Shown in pieces: positions 48,151 to 59,481 of a DNA stretch of 64,000 bases. The notes beneath the pieces are model-generated. The model worked only from the letters and a program-made list of their open reading frames with translations. It ran no database searches and was not told the DNA's origin. This DNA is from Helicostylum pulchrum (lineage: Eukaryota; Mucoromycota; Mucoromycetes; Mucorales; Mucoraceae): NCBI GenBank assembly GCA_025677825.1, contig JAIXMO010000002.1, forward strand, positions 310,001 to 374,000, given 5' to 3'. How positions within the stretch are numbered: position 1 is the stretch's first letter; every line of letters starts with the position of its first letter. The position numbers and the translations under genes are program-made.

Positions 48151-49260
48151 CAATATAGCATACCCTTTTTTTCTCTCTCTCTCCCTCTCCCTCTCTCTCT
48201 CTCTCTCAATTTTGACCCATCTTCTCCCATTTTCCTCCATATACATATTCCCCTCTTCCTCTTTTTCTTTTCTTCCCTCTCTCTCTCTCTCTTTCCTTTT
48301 ACTTGTGATTCTATTTAGTTTTATAGTCTCAAATCATATCTTGCTGTTACCAGTACACTCTTTTATCTACATATATATATATATATACTACAATTATAAA
48401 CAATTTCTTTTATATAAAGCCTTCTGATTGCATTAAAATGAAAATTGTCCTTTTTTAAAAAATGTTCATATCTCATGAGGCACGCGGGCTTTTGGCAAAG
48501 ACCTTTTGTCAAAATGTGGAAGAAATCCACCTTATATCGAACACACCCTAATACCGAACAGTGAAGAATAACTACTACTAAAAAGAAAAAAGCTCACTGA
48601 GATACCGGACTTCTAAAATCGCTCATATAAGAAATCACTGCTAAAATTAGCGGCTATAATAAATATTGGTTTTTATTTTTTAAAGAAACAGGAAACGCTT
48701 TTTGGACTCAAGTTATTTAGTACGAAATAGTTGTTTTAACTATATCTTTGATAAAAAAGATTAAAAACGAGCTTTTTTGTTTTTTTTTTTCAATTTTCAT
48801 TTTTGGGGGTCAATCCCTTTTATGTTTTTGTGGTTATTTTACTATTACTCATAATCCTATTTGCCTATCTTTGTGAAAAAAGCATGCATGGTATTGAGCT
48901 TGTTTAGATGCTTTTAATTCATTTTAAATCATACTTCTAATGCAAAAACTGAAAGAGTAATCGCTGTTTAGACGTTTTTTTTTTTTGGGTAAAAAAGAAA
49001 CTTTTTTAGTGTAACATCGTGTAAACATTTTCAAAGCTTCGCGATTATATAAATGTAGTTTTTTATTGTCTTGTTTGGTTATAGGATTGAATATAGATAT
49101 TTAAAAACTATATATTGAATGTTCATAAATAAAAGTGCTACATCTACATGTGACTTTTAATAATCTAATAATTAAAATTGGATTTGTACAAAAAAAAAAG
49201 TGCTACATCTGAAACTGGGCGAGAAAACGCGCTTTAAAGAATTCGCTAATTTAAGGACCA

Positions 49261-50145
49261 CTTAACTCAAAGTTTAGCGAAAAAAAACGTCTAAAATAGT
49301 GTTTACTCGGTCAGTACTCTGGACAAGGAAATGATCCACAGGGTAAAAAGGTGTACTTTGGAAGCGTGGCTCAATTAAAACAGACATGCGTATAACAGCA
49401 AATAATTGAGAAGGGCGCTATTAGTGACACTGAAATAAACAATAGCATAGCTATCGTAGAAATAGAAAAGGAATTATATGAAAGCAGCCTTTGGACCGCC
49501 ACAAGCATCGACGATTTGACAAATAAATATTCAAAGCATGACGGCTATAAAGAAAATCTAAGAGGTTTTTATTACTCAAAAAGCATGGTCAAGCACAGAA
49601 GAAGGTCCGAATTATCACTCCAACGTACAAAAGATCGCGTATGTTCGGAAGAGCGCAAATTCATTGGAAATAAGTCGAAGTCAATCATGTTTATTGGAGA
49701 TCGTGGCTATGGAGTTGGTAGTAACATTAAAGGGCATATTAAATATGGTGGTAAATGGAAACCTGCTATACACAGTCGCTATACTTCTGTTTGTATCACA
49801 AACGAGCATCATACGTCACAGACATGTTTGTTCTGCTACGGAAAATTAGACCATCCATTAAAAACGGTCGTATCAAAAAATGGCAAAGTATCTCTACGCT
49901 CCACCAAAGGGACGTTTGTTTGCAACAACAAAAAATGCCTGCTTTAAAAATTATCTGCTACTCACAAAGCTAGGGATGCAGTCTCCGCTCTTGCCATTGG
50001 TTTGTCTGGCGCAGCTAGTTTAATCCTTGACATCGCTTTCCCTTCTTTCGATCCAAACACCAGTCAATCTAAAACTGAAAGATTTAGAAACACTGCCATT
50101 GCTTTCCTTAAACGAAACGCTTTTAGGCCCGCTTTCCCAAAGTAA
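49261..50145 (+). pseudogene. Fanzor (eukaryotic TnpB-like RNA-guided nuclease) relic
   Basis: One reading frame runs from about 49261 to a stop at 50145, interrupted by in-frame stops at 49297-49299 (TAG), 49393-49395 (TAA) and 49945-49947 (TAA). Translated blocks match the C-terminal half of fungal Fanzor1 proteins: EIEKELYESSLWTAT, KHDGYKENLRGFYYSKS, SIMFIGDRGYGVGSNIKGH, GKWKP, then a zinc ribbon with TSQTCLFC and, about 30 residues later, CNNKKC. After the third stop come HKARDAVSALAIGLSG (the RuvC-III Asp) and a tail ending AFPK. The N-terminal half, including the RuvC-I region, is missing. Known Fanzors are OMEGA-type nucleases guided by an RNA from the element end. This copy cannot make an active protein. 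Confidence 0.82.
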
Positions 50146-50372
50146 TACTTCTTAAGAAGGTAATGATGACTTTTTTTTTCTTTTTTTTTTGACGACACTA
50201 ACTTTTTAATTACTCTTTCATCTTCAATAATAATTAATTTGAACATCCCAATGTAAGTATTACTAAGTAACTTGGGTAAAAGAATCATTTCCTGATGTTT
50301 AATCATACAATGAAATCATCTTATTTAGAACACCGAAAATGACCTTTTTTGGAAGTTACTTCTGAACCTTCG

Positions 50373-50394
50373 CTTAAAAACACGCGTTTTTAAG
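50373..50394 (+). ncRNA. conserved right-end hairpin, guide-RNA candidate
   Basis: A 9-bp perfect stem (CTTAAAAAC paired with GTTTTTAAG) and a 4-nt loop ACGC, 228 bp after the Fanzor stop. Copy A keeps the same hairpin at 27624-27645 with an 8-bp stem (CTTAAAAA paired with TTTTTAAG). In TnpB and Fanzor loci the guide RNA comes from this side of the gene, so it could be part of such an RNA. Hairpin retention is observed; the RNA role is inference. Confidence 0.3.
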
Positions 50395-51551
50395 TAGATA
50401 ATGGATGAACAACAATCTATAGTATTACTTTAAGTAGTTTTTGAGCTTTTACAAGCTATTGTATAAAAAACTATGATGCGTATCGTTTTTTGCGAGAGCT
50501 CAAATATTAAAATTATGATAAATTCTATTAAATTTTTTATTGATGTCAATTAAAATAGTACAGAGCTATTTATTGGAATACCACATAACAACACATTCAG
50601 AAGCTACTACTAGTTATAATATATAGGACTAAAAGATATCTTTGCGTTCACTTTATTTGGCTTACGCTGCATTCCTTTCCAATCTTCCATCACTTAGCAA
50701 TAGTCTGTATTTAATTAATTTTCCTAGTTAAATTTCTAAAGATTCACGGGTATAATCTGATGCTTGTGTAGAGATGAATACTTTCAAAAATCTAGATTTA
50801 GAACAGCTAAAAAGTTGACTGTCCTATTTAGCAGAATAAAGTGTCGCTCGTTATCTGCCTCCGATGTTTGATCTCTTTCAAAACCTACCTGAGCAGAAAA
50901 TGGATTATCACATACTCAACTCCCCAAAAACTACCCTCTGTGGAAATTGCTAATATTTGATGGCACAGAAACCCAATATTCTATCAAGTTTTGTGTGTCA
51001 AGTATACTGTAAAAATAAGATTACCTTTATCCATTCTATTATTTTTGTGTGAAAATAAAGCCATTGTCACAAGGGTGAAAAAAAAAACAATAGTTATTGA
51101 GAAATACGCTTTTGATTTCAAAGCCTTTATTATTGAAGAAACCAAGAATATGCACATATTTAATTTAAAGGTCGTCTGAGAGGTATAGGGAACATAAGTG
51201 GCACTTTGTATTTCTACCACTTCATAATACGTCAAAGACGTTAACTGAGTTTCTGGTCCCGGTTTTTTTTCATATTGATCTTGTAACCGAGAATGCAGTA
51301 AAAAAAAACTACATCAGGAAAGAAAATCCAAATATTTTTTTTCTGATGATTACGAGTACTACTTGTTTAGGACCATACAAAAGAGAATTAGATGTTTATT
51401 AAAAAAAAAAAAACTTCTCAGATACCGAATAACCAAATAAAGTATATTTTAGCTTGTCATATTCAATAGGTATAATAATAAAAGGTGCTACAGGAATCTC
51501 ACTTTTCAGGCTATTGCCAAATAAGGCTCAAATGAAATTACAAAATTTAAC

Positions 51552-51599
51552 GTTTACACCATTTAACATTTACACCATTTAATGTTTACACCATTTAAA
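51552..51599. repeat. three tandem 16-bp repeats upstream of the monooxygenase
   Basis: Copies at 51552-51567, 51568-51583 and 51584-51599 read GTTTACACCATTTAAC, ATTTACACCATTTAAT and GTTTACACCATTTAAA. The array ends 54 bp before the monooxygenase ATG. Tandem sites so near the start may bind a regulator, or may affect the 5' UTR. Confidence 0.7.
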
Positions 51600-51653
51600 T
51601 AAACTTTTCTCGGATTTTTTTTTTTACTCTACTTTTTTACTTTATTAAACAAT

Positions 51654-53653
51654 ATGACGAATTCACCTACAGTTGCTGTTATTGGTTCCGGGTAAGAAAG
51701 AAACATACATCCTCCATAAAGTTAAAAAATTATTTATGCAAAGAAAAATTCAATAGGTTTAGTGGCATGTGTGCTGCAATCCAAGTGAAGAAACAATTGG
51801 GAATTACAGCACAAGTATTTGAGATTTCTGAAGAAGTAGGAGGTACATGGCATGATAATACTTACCCTGGATGTGCCTGTGATGTTCCTAGTCCATTATA
51901 CTCTTTTAGTTTTGAATTAAATCCAAGTAAAGTATATACGCAAAAATTTAAAATGACAGAAATATTAAAAAAAAAAGTATGTAGATTGGTCTTCACATTA
52001 TAGTCCTCAAGCCGAAATCTATGATTATTTAAGATTTGTTGCACGCAAGTATAAGATTTATGAACAAACTCGGTTTTCAACTGAAGTGGTTCGAATTGAG
52101 TGGATGGATCAAGATCAGATGTGGAAAGTAGAGTCTCGTGATTTGAAAAGCAACACTCAAGAAATGACTACTGAATATTTTAACTATGTGTGAGAAAACC
52201 TTTTTTTTTTTTTTTTTTTTTTTTTGCCTGCTGCTGCCCCTCAAAAAAGATAAACTTATATGCTTTCTATAGATTCGCTGGACTCGGTCCTCTTCGTGTA
52301 CCCAACGTGCCATCTCAGTTCAAAAATTTCACTGGAACTACTGTGCATACAGCTAACTGGGACAAAACCGTAGATTTTAAGGACAAGAATGTAGCTGTTG
52401 TTGGCAGCGGTGCAAGGTAAAAAAAAGAAAGAAAAAAAGGAGGATGTATATTTGATTATTGACGTAATAAGTTAGTGCTATTCAAGCTATCCCAGAATTA
52501 AGAAAAGTCGCTAAACACTTGATCAGTTACCAACGAACCCCCGCTTGGATTGTTCCTAGAGACCAATTTAAATACCCGCGCGTCTCTAAATTTCTCTTGA
52601 AGCACATTCCATTCTTAATGAGACTTTACCGCAACATTATTTTCTTCCAGGTAAAAAACAAACAATACAAAAATATTTTTTATATTATTAACTCCCCTTT
52701 TTAAAAAAATAGCATGAAATATACTATTTAAACTTTGGTTACCATAAAACGTTTGTGGGAAGACTAGTGCACAGATTATTTAAATTTTTAACGGCACGTC
52801 GATTAACGAAAGCAGGCAGACCAGACTTGATTGCAGCATTGACACCTGACTTTGCACCTGGCTGCAAACGTATTGCTAAATCCGAAAATTATTTAGAGGC
52901 CTTGGCCCAGCCTAATGTTACAGTGGTGCCTCTTGCAGTTCAAAATACGCAGGGCGATATTGTGATTGACGCTCAAGGTCATCAGCAGCAAGTCGATATC
53001 CTTGTGTTGGCTACAGGGTTTGATGTTGCTGGATTCCTTGGAAATTTAAACAGTAAGTTTCACACGCACCAAACGTATACTTTTTTTTTTATTAAAATGT
53101 TTTATCCGTTTATAGTTGAAGGAAGAGGAGGTTTATCATTGCGCGATCAATGGAAATCGAATTTCCCTAGTATGTACAAAGGTACTACTATTCACGGATT
53201 CCCTAACTTTTTCCTCTTGCTTGGGGCCGGTGTTGGTCTGGGTCACAATTCAGTTGTTACTGTTATTGAATGGTAAAGTTGTTCACCTCCTTACTTTTTT
53301 GGTTTATAATCTAATCACAATTATGTATAGTCAAGTTGAACTTGCAATCAAGTGTATGAAGCACGCTATCAGTAAAAACTTTGTCGCTATAGAACCCACA
53401 TTGGTCGCACAAGATACATATGCTAACAATATGAGAAAAAGCTTTTCTGGAACAGTTTGGAAGAGTGGGTGTAGTTCTTGGTACCTTAATGAAGATGGCG
53501 AGGTAAACCTTATATATTTTTATACGTGTGTTTTTTTTACTTACTTTTTTTTTATATGTATAGCCGTATGGTTTATGGCCTAATACAGTCATTAGTTTTT
53601 GGTGGAATACTATTCATCCAGGATTTAAAAACTTTATTGGATATAAAAAATAA
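51654..53653 (+). CDS. flavin-binding (Baeyer-Villiger/FMO-type) monooxygenase
   Basis: FAD/NADPH monooxygenase, substrate unknown. Nine exons: 51654-51691, 51757-51928 (ending CCA A), about 52008-52189, about 52273-52416, about 52474-52650, about 52713-53051, about 53116-53273, about 53331-53501 and about 53565-53653. FAD motif: VIGSGFSGMCAAI (GxGxxG). Then VGGTWHDNTYPGCACDVPS, the classical GGTW...DVPS block of Baeyer-Villiger enzymes. The fingerprint FTGTTVHTANWD fits FxGxxxHxxxW, with Asp in place of the Pro after Trp that is typical of type I BVMOs. NADPH motif: VAVVGSGASAIQAIPEL. VDILVLATGFDV is the second ATG motif. The tail GLWPNTVISFWW is near the end. The exon 2 donor is best placed at CCAA/GTAAAG to give NPNWSSHYSPQAEI. 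No signal peptide. Confidence 0.88.
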
Positions 53654-54123
53654 AAAATGTCATTTTTTTTGTACTGCAATTGTAATATTTGCATAAGGTC
53701 TAAGGTACATCTCTTTTAAAAAAAAGGATGTATATGAATTATGACATGTAAGGAGTCAATGTACGCACAGAAGTGAGTCAAGAAGATTCGTTTCTATTCT
53801 CCGTTAAAAAAAAATGACTGCATAAATATTATTGTTTTTTTTGGTTTAAACAATATGTTGTTCCACACTTTATACACTATTATAAAAATGATGTAGTTTT
53901 ACCTAATTGAGGTAAATTGAAAAAGGGTGTTATTCCTAACTACTTTAAACTCCCAAAATAAGAGCATTACGCATAATTATAGTCTCGTTTGGGTGTGCGT
54001 ACAGCACATGAGGTCAATTCCTGCTTACAAAAATAAAAAGTGACTCGGGTGTATAATTTAACCGTAGTTCATTTTGTCCCAAAAAATTCTCTCAGGCTTT
54101 CTTTTTTTTTACTAATTGAAAAA
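53654..54123. other. intergenic, monooxygenase 3'/Nudix 5'
   Basis: 470 bp between two plus-strand genes. AT-rich with A-runs and a T-rich stretch just upstream of the Nudix start. No other gene seen. Confidence 0.4.
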
Positions 54124-55488
54124 ATGACTTCAAATATCACAGGTAAAAAAAAGAGAGACAAGCGTTTAGAAATTTTTGTTAGTAATAAAAAGTAAAACAG
54201 TGTTTGAGTCATTATGCAGTAATCTCAATCGACATGAGGCACTTCATATTCCTTCGCCACCGCACCAAAAGCGTAGAGCAGCGGTAGCCGCTATACTACG
54301 ATGGCGTCGTCACCGAACCGACATTGAAGCAGTGGGAGGTGATAAAAAAGTGACAAGCTTAAAAGAATTTTTCGAGCAAGACTGGGTTAAACAGGACCCG
54401 TTAGGAGAGGCGGAAATTTTGTTTATGCAGAGAACGACTCGAGTTGGAGACAGGTAATAATAAATTTAACAAATATAGATATATTACATATGGGCAGAAG
54501 TTCTTAAAAGGTTACAGATGGTCTGGTCATGTCTCATTTGTTGGCGGTAAAAATGAGCCTAACGAAACTGATGAAGATACAGTGAAAAGAGAAGTGATGG
54601 AGGAAATTGGGATTGATTTAAACACGAGTGATTATATCCCAGTAGGAAAGTTGGATGAAAGAGAAATCAGCTCTATAAAGGACAATAAACTATTAATGAT
54701 TTTAATTCCATTTGGTAAGCTTTGTTGTATGTAATAATGCTATTAGAACGGTACAACTAAAAACACACCAAAAAAAAAAAGTTTATTTACAAGTGGTACC
54801 TGAATCACCAAGATTTAAACTTCAAGAGTCAGAAGTAGCAGCTGTACAATGTAAGGGTTATTTTGTACAATATCAAGTTTATTGTTTAAATTATCTATTC
54901 ACGTGTTTTATATATTTAGGGGTACCATTATCTTTCTTTCTCTCTTCTAAAGACACACTATACGCGTCTTACCGACCCATTACAGAACAATTGTCACTTG
55001 TCAGACTGAATAAGAATAAATGGGTCACATCCTTTATCAGACTTATGATGGGCTCAGTTACTTTTGCCGCCATTGATTTGCCCACGACACGGGAGACAAG
55101 AACCAATTTTAGACTATGGGGTTTAACAATGGGTATGACACGAGATATTATCCAATTCGCCCGTCTGGAAGAAGAGAATTTATCCTTTGTTAAATTGGTG
55201 AATGCTAGACCTATTTATTCAAGACCTGATATTGGTTGGCTTGCTTTATTGTTCACTCAATTCACTGTCTACTATAAAAAGTTGACAACGTAAGTTTTAT
55301 TATATCTAATTGTATAAAATGATTTTTTCTCATAATATAATGTAAATAGTAATATAGATTATGGCGCTAAATCTGAGTGGGACAAAGTTTATTTTGCATC
55401 TATTAGAAGAGCTGTTATTTTTGCAGTTTTATTAAGATTAGGGTTTACAAGTGTAGTAGTAACATGGTTAATTAAAAGAATATATTAG
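54124..55488 (+). CDS. Nudix hydrolase with C-terminal membrane helix
   Basis: Predicted nucleotide-diphosphate hydrolase, of the CoA-pyrophosphatase (NUDT7/8, Pcd1) type. Six exons: 54124-54142, 54183-54453, 54518-54714, 54782-54850, 54920-55289 and 55350-55488. The Nudix box is spread over exons 2-3: AILFMQRTTRVGDRWSGHVS, FVGGKNEPNETDEDTVKREV, then MEEIGIDL. The REVMEEIGI core has REVxEExGI, and GGK with the upstream GG matches the CoA-type pattern. After the Nudix fold come about 150 residues: WVPLSFFL, then a segment of unknown fold (RNFRLWGLTMGMTRDII). The C-terminus is hydrophobic, with FAVLLRLGFTSVVVTWLIKRIY at the very end, suggesting a tail anchor. A preceding WLALLFTQF could be a second helix. 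Peroxisome or mitochondrial membrane targeting is inference. Confidence 0.82.
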
Positions 55489-55826
55489 CAGATAATAAAA
55501 AAAAAGGGGAAATTATTAGGGTGATTATTAGTAGTAGTAGAAAGTAGTAAGTAAGTGGTAATAGTAGCGGGAATTATTAAAGCGGTAATAGTATTAGTGG
55601 ATAAATAGGATTAAAGGAAATGCAGGAAATCTGAAGAAAAAAAAGTACACAGGTGAAAAATAAGGTATAAAAAAAGAAGGTATCATTCTGCCAAAATTAG
55701 ACATGATACAACTGCCATATATGTAATATTGCTTTACAAAACAATACGCTTCTTTTGCTTACTTTACTCTCCCTATTAAATGAGCGAATGTTATATAAGT
55801 GTGTGTGTGTGTGTGTGTGTATGTAT
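55489..55826. repeat. intergenic with GTAGTA-rich and GT microsatellite
   Basis: 338 bp between convergent genes. TAGTAGTAGTAG-type stretches lie near 55529-55560, and a GT run at about 55799-55821 lies close to the AUR1 stop. Confidence 0.5.
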
Positions 55827-57210
55827 CTAGGAATTTTTGCTGAAACCAAAATGCATATGATGAGCAGTGATGTTTAATGGCGAGTAAGGTGTAGTAGGTG
55901 ATGCTGGTTCAGAATTGGGTGACCAGTATCCGGATGAAGCAACTAATGAGGCAGGAGATAAAGCAGGTGATTCTTCATCTTCCGACTTTTCATTGATATT
56001 AGCCAATCTTAACGGTTCAGGACGATGACGATATGGCATGATAGTTTGAATGACGGGAGATTCACGTACGACTTGTTTCATGGCCGATTCCTCGTCATCC
56101 TCGACAGTAGATACAGGGATACCGTTGTAATAATCACTAGGGTTGTGTTCCATACTGTACATGTATGATCGAAAGCCTGATTTAGTTACGCCAAGATATT
56201 GCAGACGAGTACAAGACTCTGAGTTGATTTTGGGTAAAAATTTCTGTGCAACTGCGTAGGCCAAAATAGCATAGATTGAACCACCAACAAGATCAATCAT
56301 ATAATGGTGAGTCAAGTACATGGTGGAGAACCACATCCACATGACGTAAGCTACAGCAATTGGCTTCATACGAGGAAACAAGTAGGAAAGAAACAACATT
56401 TCAATTGTGGCACATCCAGAGTGAAGAGAAGGAAATGCGCCAAACACAAGTGGAGAGTTTCCAAAGGTTGTACCGTATAAGTCTAAGCCTAAAATATCAT
56501 CAATACGCAGTAATCCGCCAGCATCACCAGGAATAGAATAGTCGGCAGGGGCTGAGCCATATATGATTTCATACCCTATATAATTATTTATAGATTAGCT
56601 TATTGTAATACACTTTTTTTTTTATAAGGGCAAAAAATAATAATTCGCATTTTAACTTACATGGAGATGCATTAGGAAAGAATAATTGAGTTAAAACACC
56701 AGCAAGGTTCATATAACCAAATGCTTTAGCAAATACAGGAAGAGAACCAGGAGGACCATAAGTAAACAAAATACCAGAAAAGATGAATGGGAAAGTAAAG
56801 TGAAGGATACCGTAAGGGAACCAAGTCAAGATATCTAATACTGGGTTTGTGTGTTGAGAGATGATTTCAGACAGGTTAGCACCGTAAAGAATACGCTCAA
56901 GTGTAGGTAGGAGGTTAACAAAGATGTGGGTAGGTCGATAATTCATAGGGATGAATTGGCAGGCATAAAATGTTATAAGCCATGTAAAAATGGGTAAAGC
57001 AGGTACTGTAAATCGTCTAACGTAAGGAATCCAGAATGAAGCAATAAATAAACTGGCTAGTAAAATACGAGGAATTAATGAGGGTGATTCGATAATAATG
57101 AATTCCACGGTTAAAATTGTTGCTAGCAAAATGTACTGAAGGTCATAAAACGACCATTTCCTCGACTCGCTTATTTTCGATAATGTTGTATTTAACTTTG
57201 TTTTAAACAT
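55827..57210 (-). CDS. AUR1: inositol phosphorylceramide synthase AUR1
   Basis: Golgi membrane enzyme transferring phosphoinositol from PI to ceramide; target of aureobasidin A. Two exons: 57210-56661 and 56575-55827, about 432 aa. Exon 1 has several membrane helices (YILLATILTVEFIII, FTWLITFYACQFI, FPYGILHFTFPFIFSGIL). Catalytic lipid-phosphatase motifs: FPNASPWYEIIYGSAPADYS, FPSLHSGCATIEMLF with the active His, and YLTHHYMIDLVGGS with the second His and Asp. The order, AP.DYS then SLHSG then HHY.ID, is diagnostic for AUR1. The C-terminal about 110 residues form a polar cytosolic tail rich in Ser/Pro/Glu with little family similarity. It is next to the convergent Nudix gene. Confidence 0.96.
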
Positions 57211-59481
57211 TTTTTCTATATATTTAATCTTATAAAAGTGTAATAAAAAAAAAAAAAAAGACAGAAAAAAGAAAGGAAGAAAATAAAACCAGTCTTTTTT
57301 TTTTTACCCGTATATATATACGCGTACGAAATTTATCGTGCGACAGGAAAAAAAAAGGGGGGAGGGAGGGAAGTGTCACCTTATAACAAAAAATCGGTAT
57401 AATATTCTTCCTTGTTTTTATTTTCTTCTCTATTTGAGAAATGACATGATGCATCCAAAATAGAGACACACACAAAAACCTTAAAAAAAAAAAAAAACCA
57501 GTGTCAACTTGTACATATAAAAAAACGATAAAACGTACAGCGTAAAAATAAAAAGTAAAAAACTCACGATCAAAATCGTATCAAATTAACCGAAACCCCG
57601 GCTATATAGAATGGCCTTACGACGACGAACAAATACTAAAAAAAATCCGTTGTCAAACAGAAGCGTAAGAAACGCACAGTGTTGTACAAAATACCCAATA
57701 AAAAAAAAAGTTCTTCTAGTGCCTATTTTACTCCATCATCATTATGAATAAAAAAAAAGATGTATAACTTTTAGCTTTGAAGTAATTATATAGAACGCTT
57801 TTCGACTAATTGCAAAAAATCCCGTTATAATTTATCTCTTGTCGAAAGTACGTCATGAAGCAGGAAAAAAATAATATTTTCTACCCTTTTTTCAGGATCG
57901 AGTTTAAATTATTTTCTCGGTTTAAAACAGTTATCATGTTTCCTTCTCGAACAATTACCAAAGTAATAATAAGAGAGAGAGAGAGACCTCACTGACACTT
58001 GTGAAACCACACGTGAACAGCAGCAAAACCTTTAGAAAAAAAGTTTTTACACGCTTCAAAAAAGGTTCACTCTCTCTCTCTCTATCTCTGTGCTAAAAGA
58101 TTTGCAGTATTGCGTTATCGTTTTAATTTATTAAAGATGTAATAATCACTTTATAAGCAATTTGCGCTCCGTTTGTAACTTTATCTTAAAAAGGTGCCGG
58201 GCCGCATAGGGTGCCGAAGGAAAAGAGTCATTTTTGCACTGGTGTGTGTGTGTGATCCCGATTTCCAAAGAATGAAGAACCCCCAAACTTTAAATCACAT
58301 GGTGTTACGTATGTTGCACCAAAAAAGGTGTCTTCGGTGTAATAAATGTTCCAGCCTATCATTTTAAACAGGTGCCTGATCTTTTTTTGAAAAAAGTGCT
58401 TTTTTTTTGCTGGATCTTTTTTTTTTAAAAAGATGTGTCAAATGTTGTTTGTAATCGGAATAACCGCTTTTTGCATCAAGGTGAAACAAATAAATAATCA
58501 TCTTATGATATCTATATTTGCTCTTAGAGCTGTTATCAACACCAATTGCGTGTATTTTTAAACACTCTCACTGTACATAAAAAAAAGATGGAACAGCCAA
58601 CTTAAAGTTTCACTCTCACAGCAGATACAAACAAAACCAAAAACTAAACCTCAGGAAATCTCATACGTTTTTTTCCTTTCGGCCTGTCGTCTTTTTGAAA
58701 GGTTCATAGCTTTGCATCTTTAGGTGCATATAATAGGATCCAAGTCATGTCTTTTAGAAAGCTTGTGGACTATAATGTATGCTCCTTTACGTACATGTTG
58801 TTGATAGGCGGAAAATATAGCTCCTACCGGTGAATTTTGCTTCTGAGCGCGAATATACACAGTAGTTGTTTCCCACACTTAAAAAATAGCGCTCTAAAAT
58901 AGCGCTGTTGTAACGTTTTGATTTGTTAGTGACGTCTTTTTAATTTAATACACTGGAGAAATCGATATACGCTCTATTTATACGTTTAGAAAGTGCTGCT
59001 TTACCTTTACAGAGATAGGTAATGGTGAATTGCTCCAAGAAAGAACTGTTTGCACCAGCATAAAAACAAACAAGTTAAAATAGGCGCGATAAAACAGAAA
59101 GCCACTTTTACTTACTCGTATGATGTATTAAACCATCATGGCGTATTCATTACTCGTGTGGTTCCAACTTGATTCACGCAAGATGCGGGCACATGAGAAA
59201 AGCGTAATAAAGCTAAACAATGCAGCAAGACTTTCACGCCCCCCCAAAAAAAAAACTAACCTGAATAAAGACTTTCCTGTTTACAGCGAAAATGGTATTC
59301 CTATGGTTACTCTCAATTGGTCCACCCCTTTAACTTTTTTTTCTTTTTGAGCAAATATTTATTCACTTAGTTAAAAAAAAAAAACTGCGGATATAAGTGA
59401 ATAAAGCAAAAGGAAAAATAGACTAGTGTGAAATGCATGCGCGAAAAAAATAGTTGAAATGTGGGAATATATGTATTTGCT
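57211..59481. other. large intergenic region, no gene seen
   Basis: 2.3 kb upstream of AUR1. A GA run at about 57971-57987 and a CT run at about 58070-58083 form an inverted pair about 85 bp apart. Short frames at 57230-57475 and 59138-59350 lack domains. The latter contains a C and A run, and I judge it non-coding. Confidence 0.5.

Larger units (their letters stand above)
48509..50748 (+). mobile_element. decayed TIR element carrying a Fanzor relic (copy C)
   Basis: The left part (48509-49055) and right part (about 50370-50748) match copy A in inverted orientation. Shared stretches include GAAGAAATCCACC, TTGGGGGTCAA, TTTGCATTAGAAATATGATT (on the opposite strand) and CCTAGTTAA near the right end. 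Both terminal repeats seen in copy A are eroded here, and I find no clear TA-flanked ends. Between the parts lies the Fanzor pseudogene. An inner copy of the GTCTAAAAxAG subterminal tract recurs at about 49289-49316 in inverted orientation to that at about 48954-48975. It is an old, immobile insertion. Confidence 0.7.
48151..51653. other. intergenic region dominated by a decayed transposon
   Basis: 3.5 kb. 48172-48208 is a CT microsatellite in the kinase 3' region. 48509-50748 is the decayed element. About 50750-51550 has no gene I recognise; frames at 50984-51235 (minus) and 50991-51179 (plus) overlap each other and lack domains. 51552-51599 is a triplicated 16-bp repeat before the flavin monooxygenase. 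Confidence 0.6.

Noticed and set aside
49664..49973. Two other plus-strand frames overlapping the Fanzor relic
   Set aside because: They are shadows in alternative frames; only the frame in register with 49441 has Fanzor motifs along its whole length.
57965..58095. GA-run and CT-run inverted pair as a possible hairpin ncRNA
   Set aside because: Simple-sequence repeats of this kind are common throughout the window and no stem beyond the repeat is seen.
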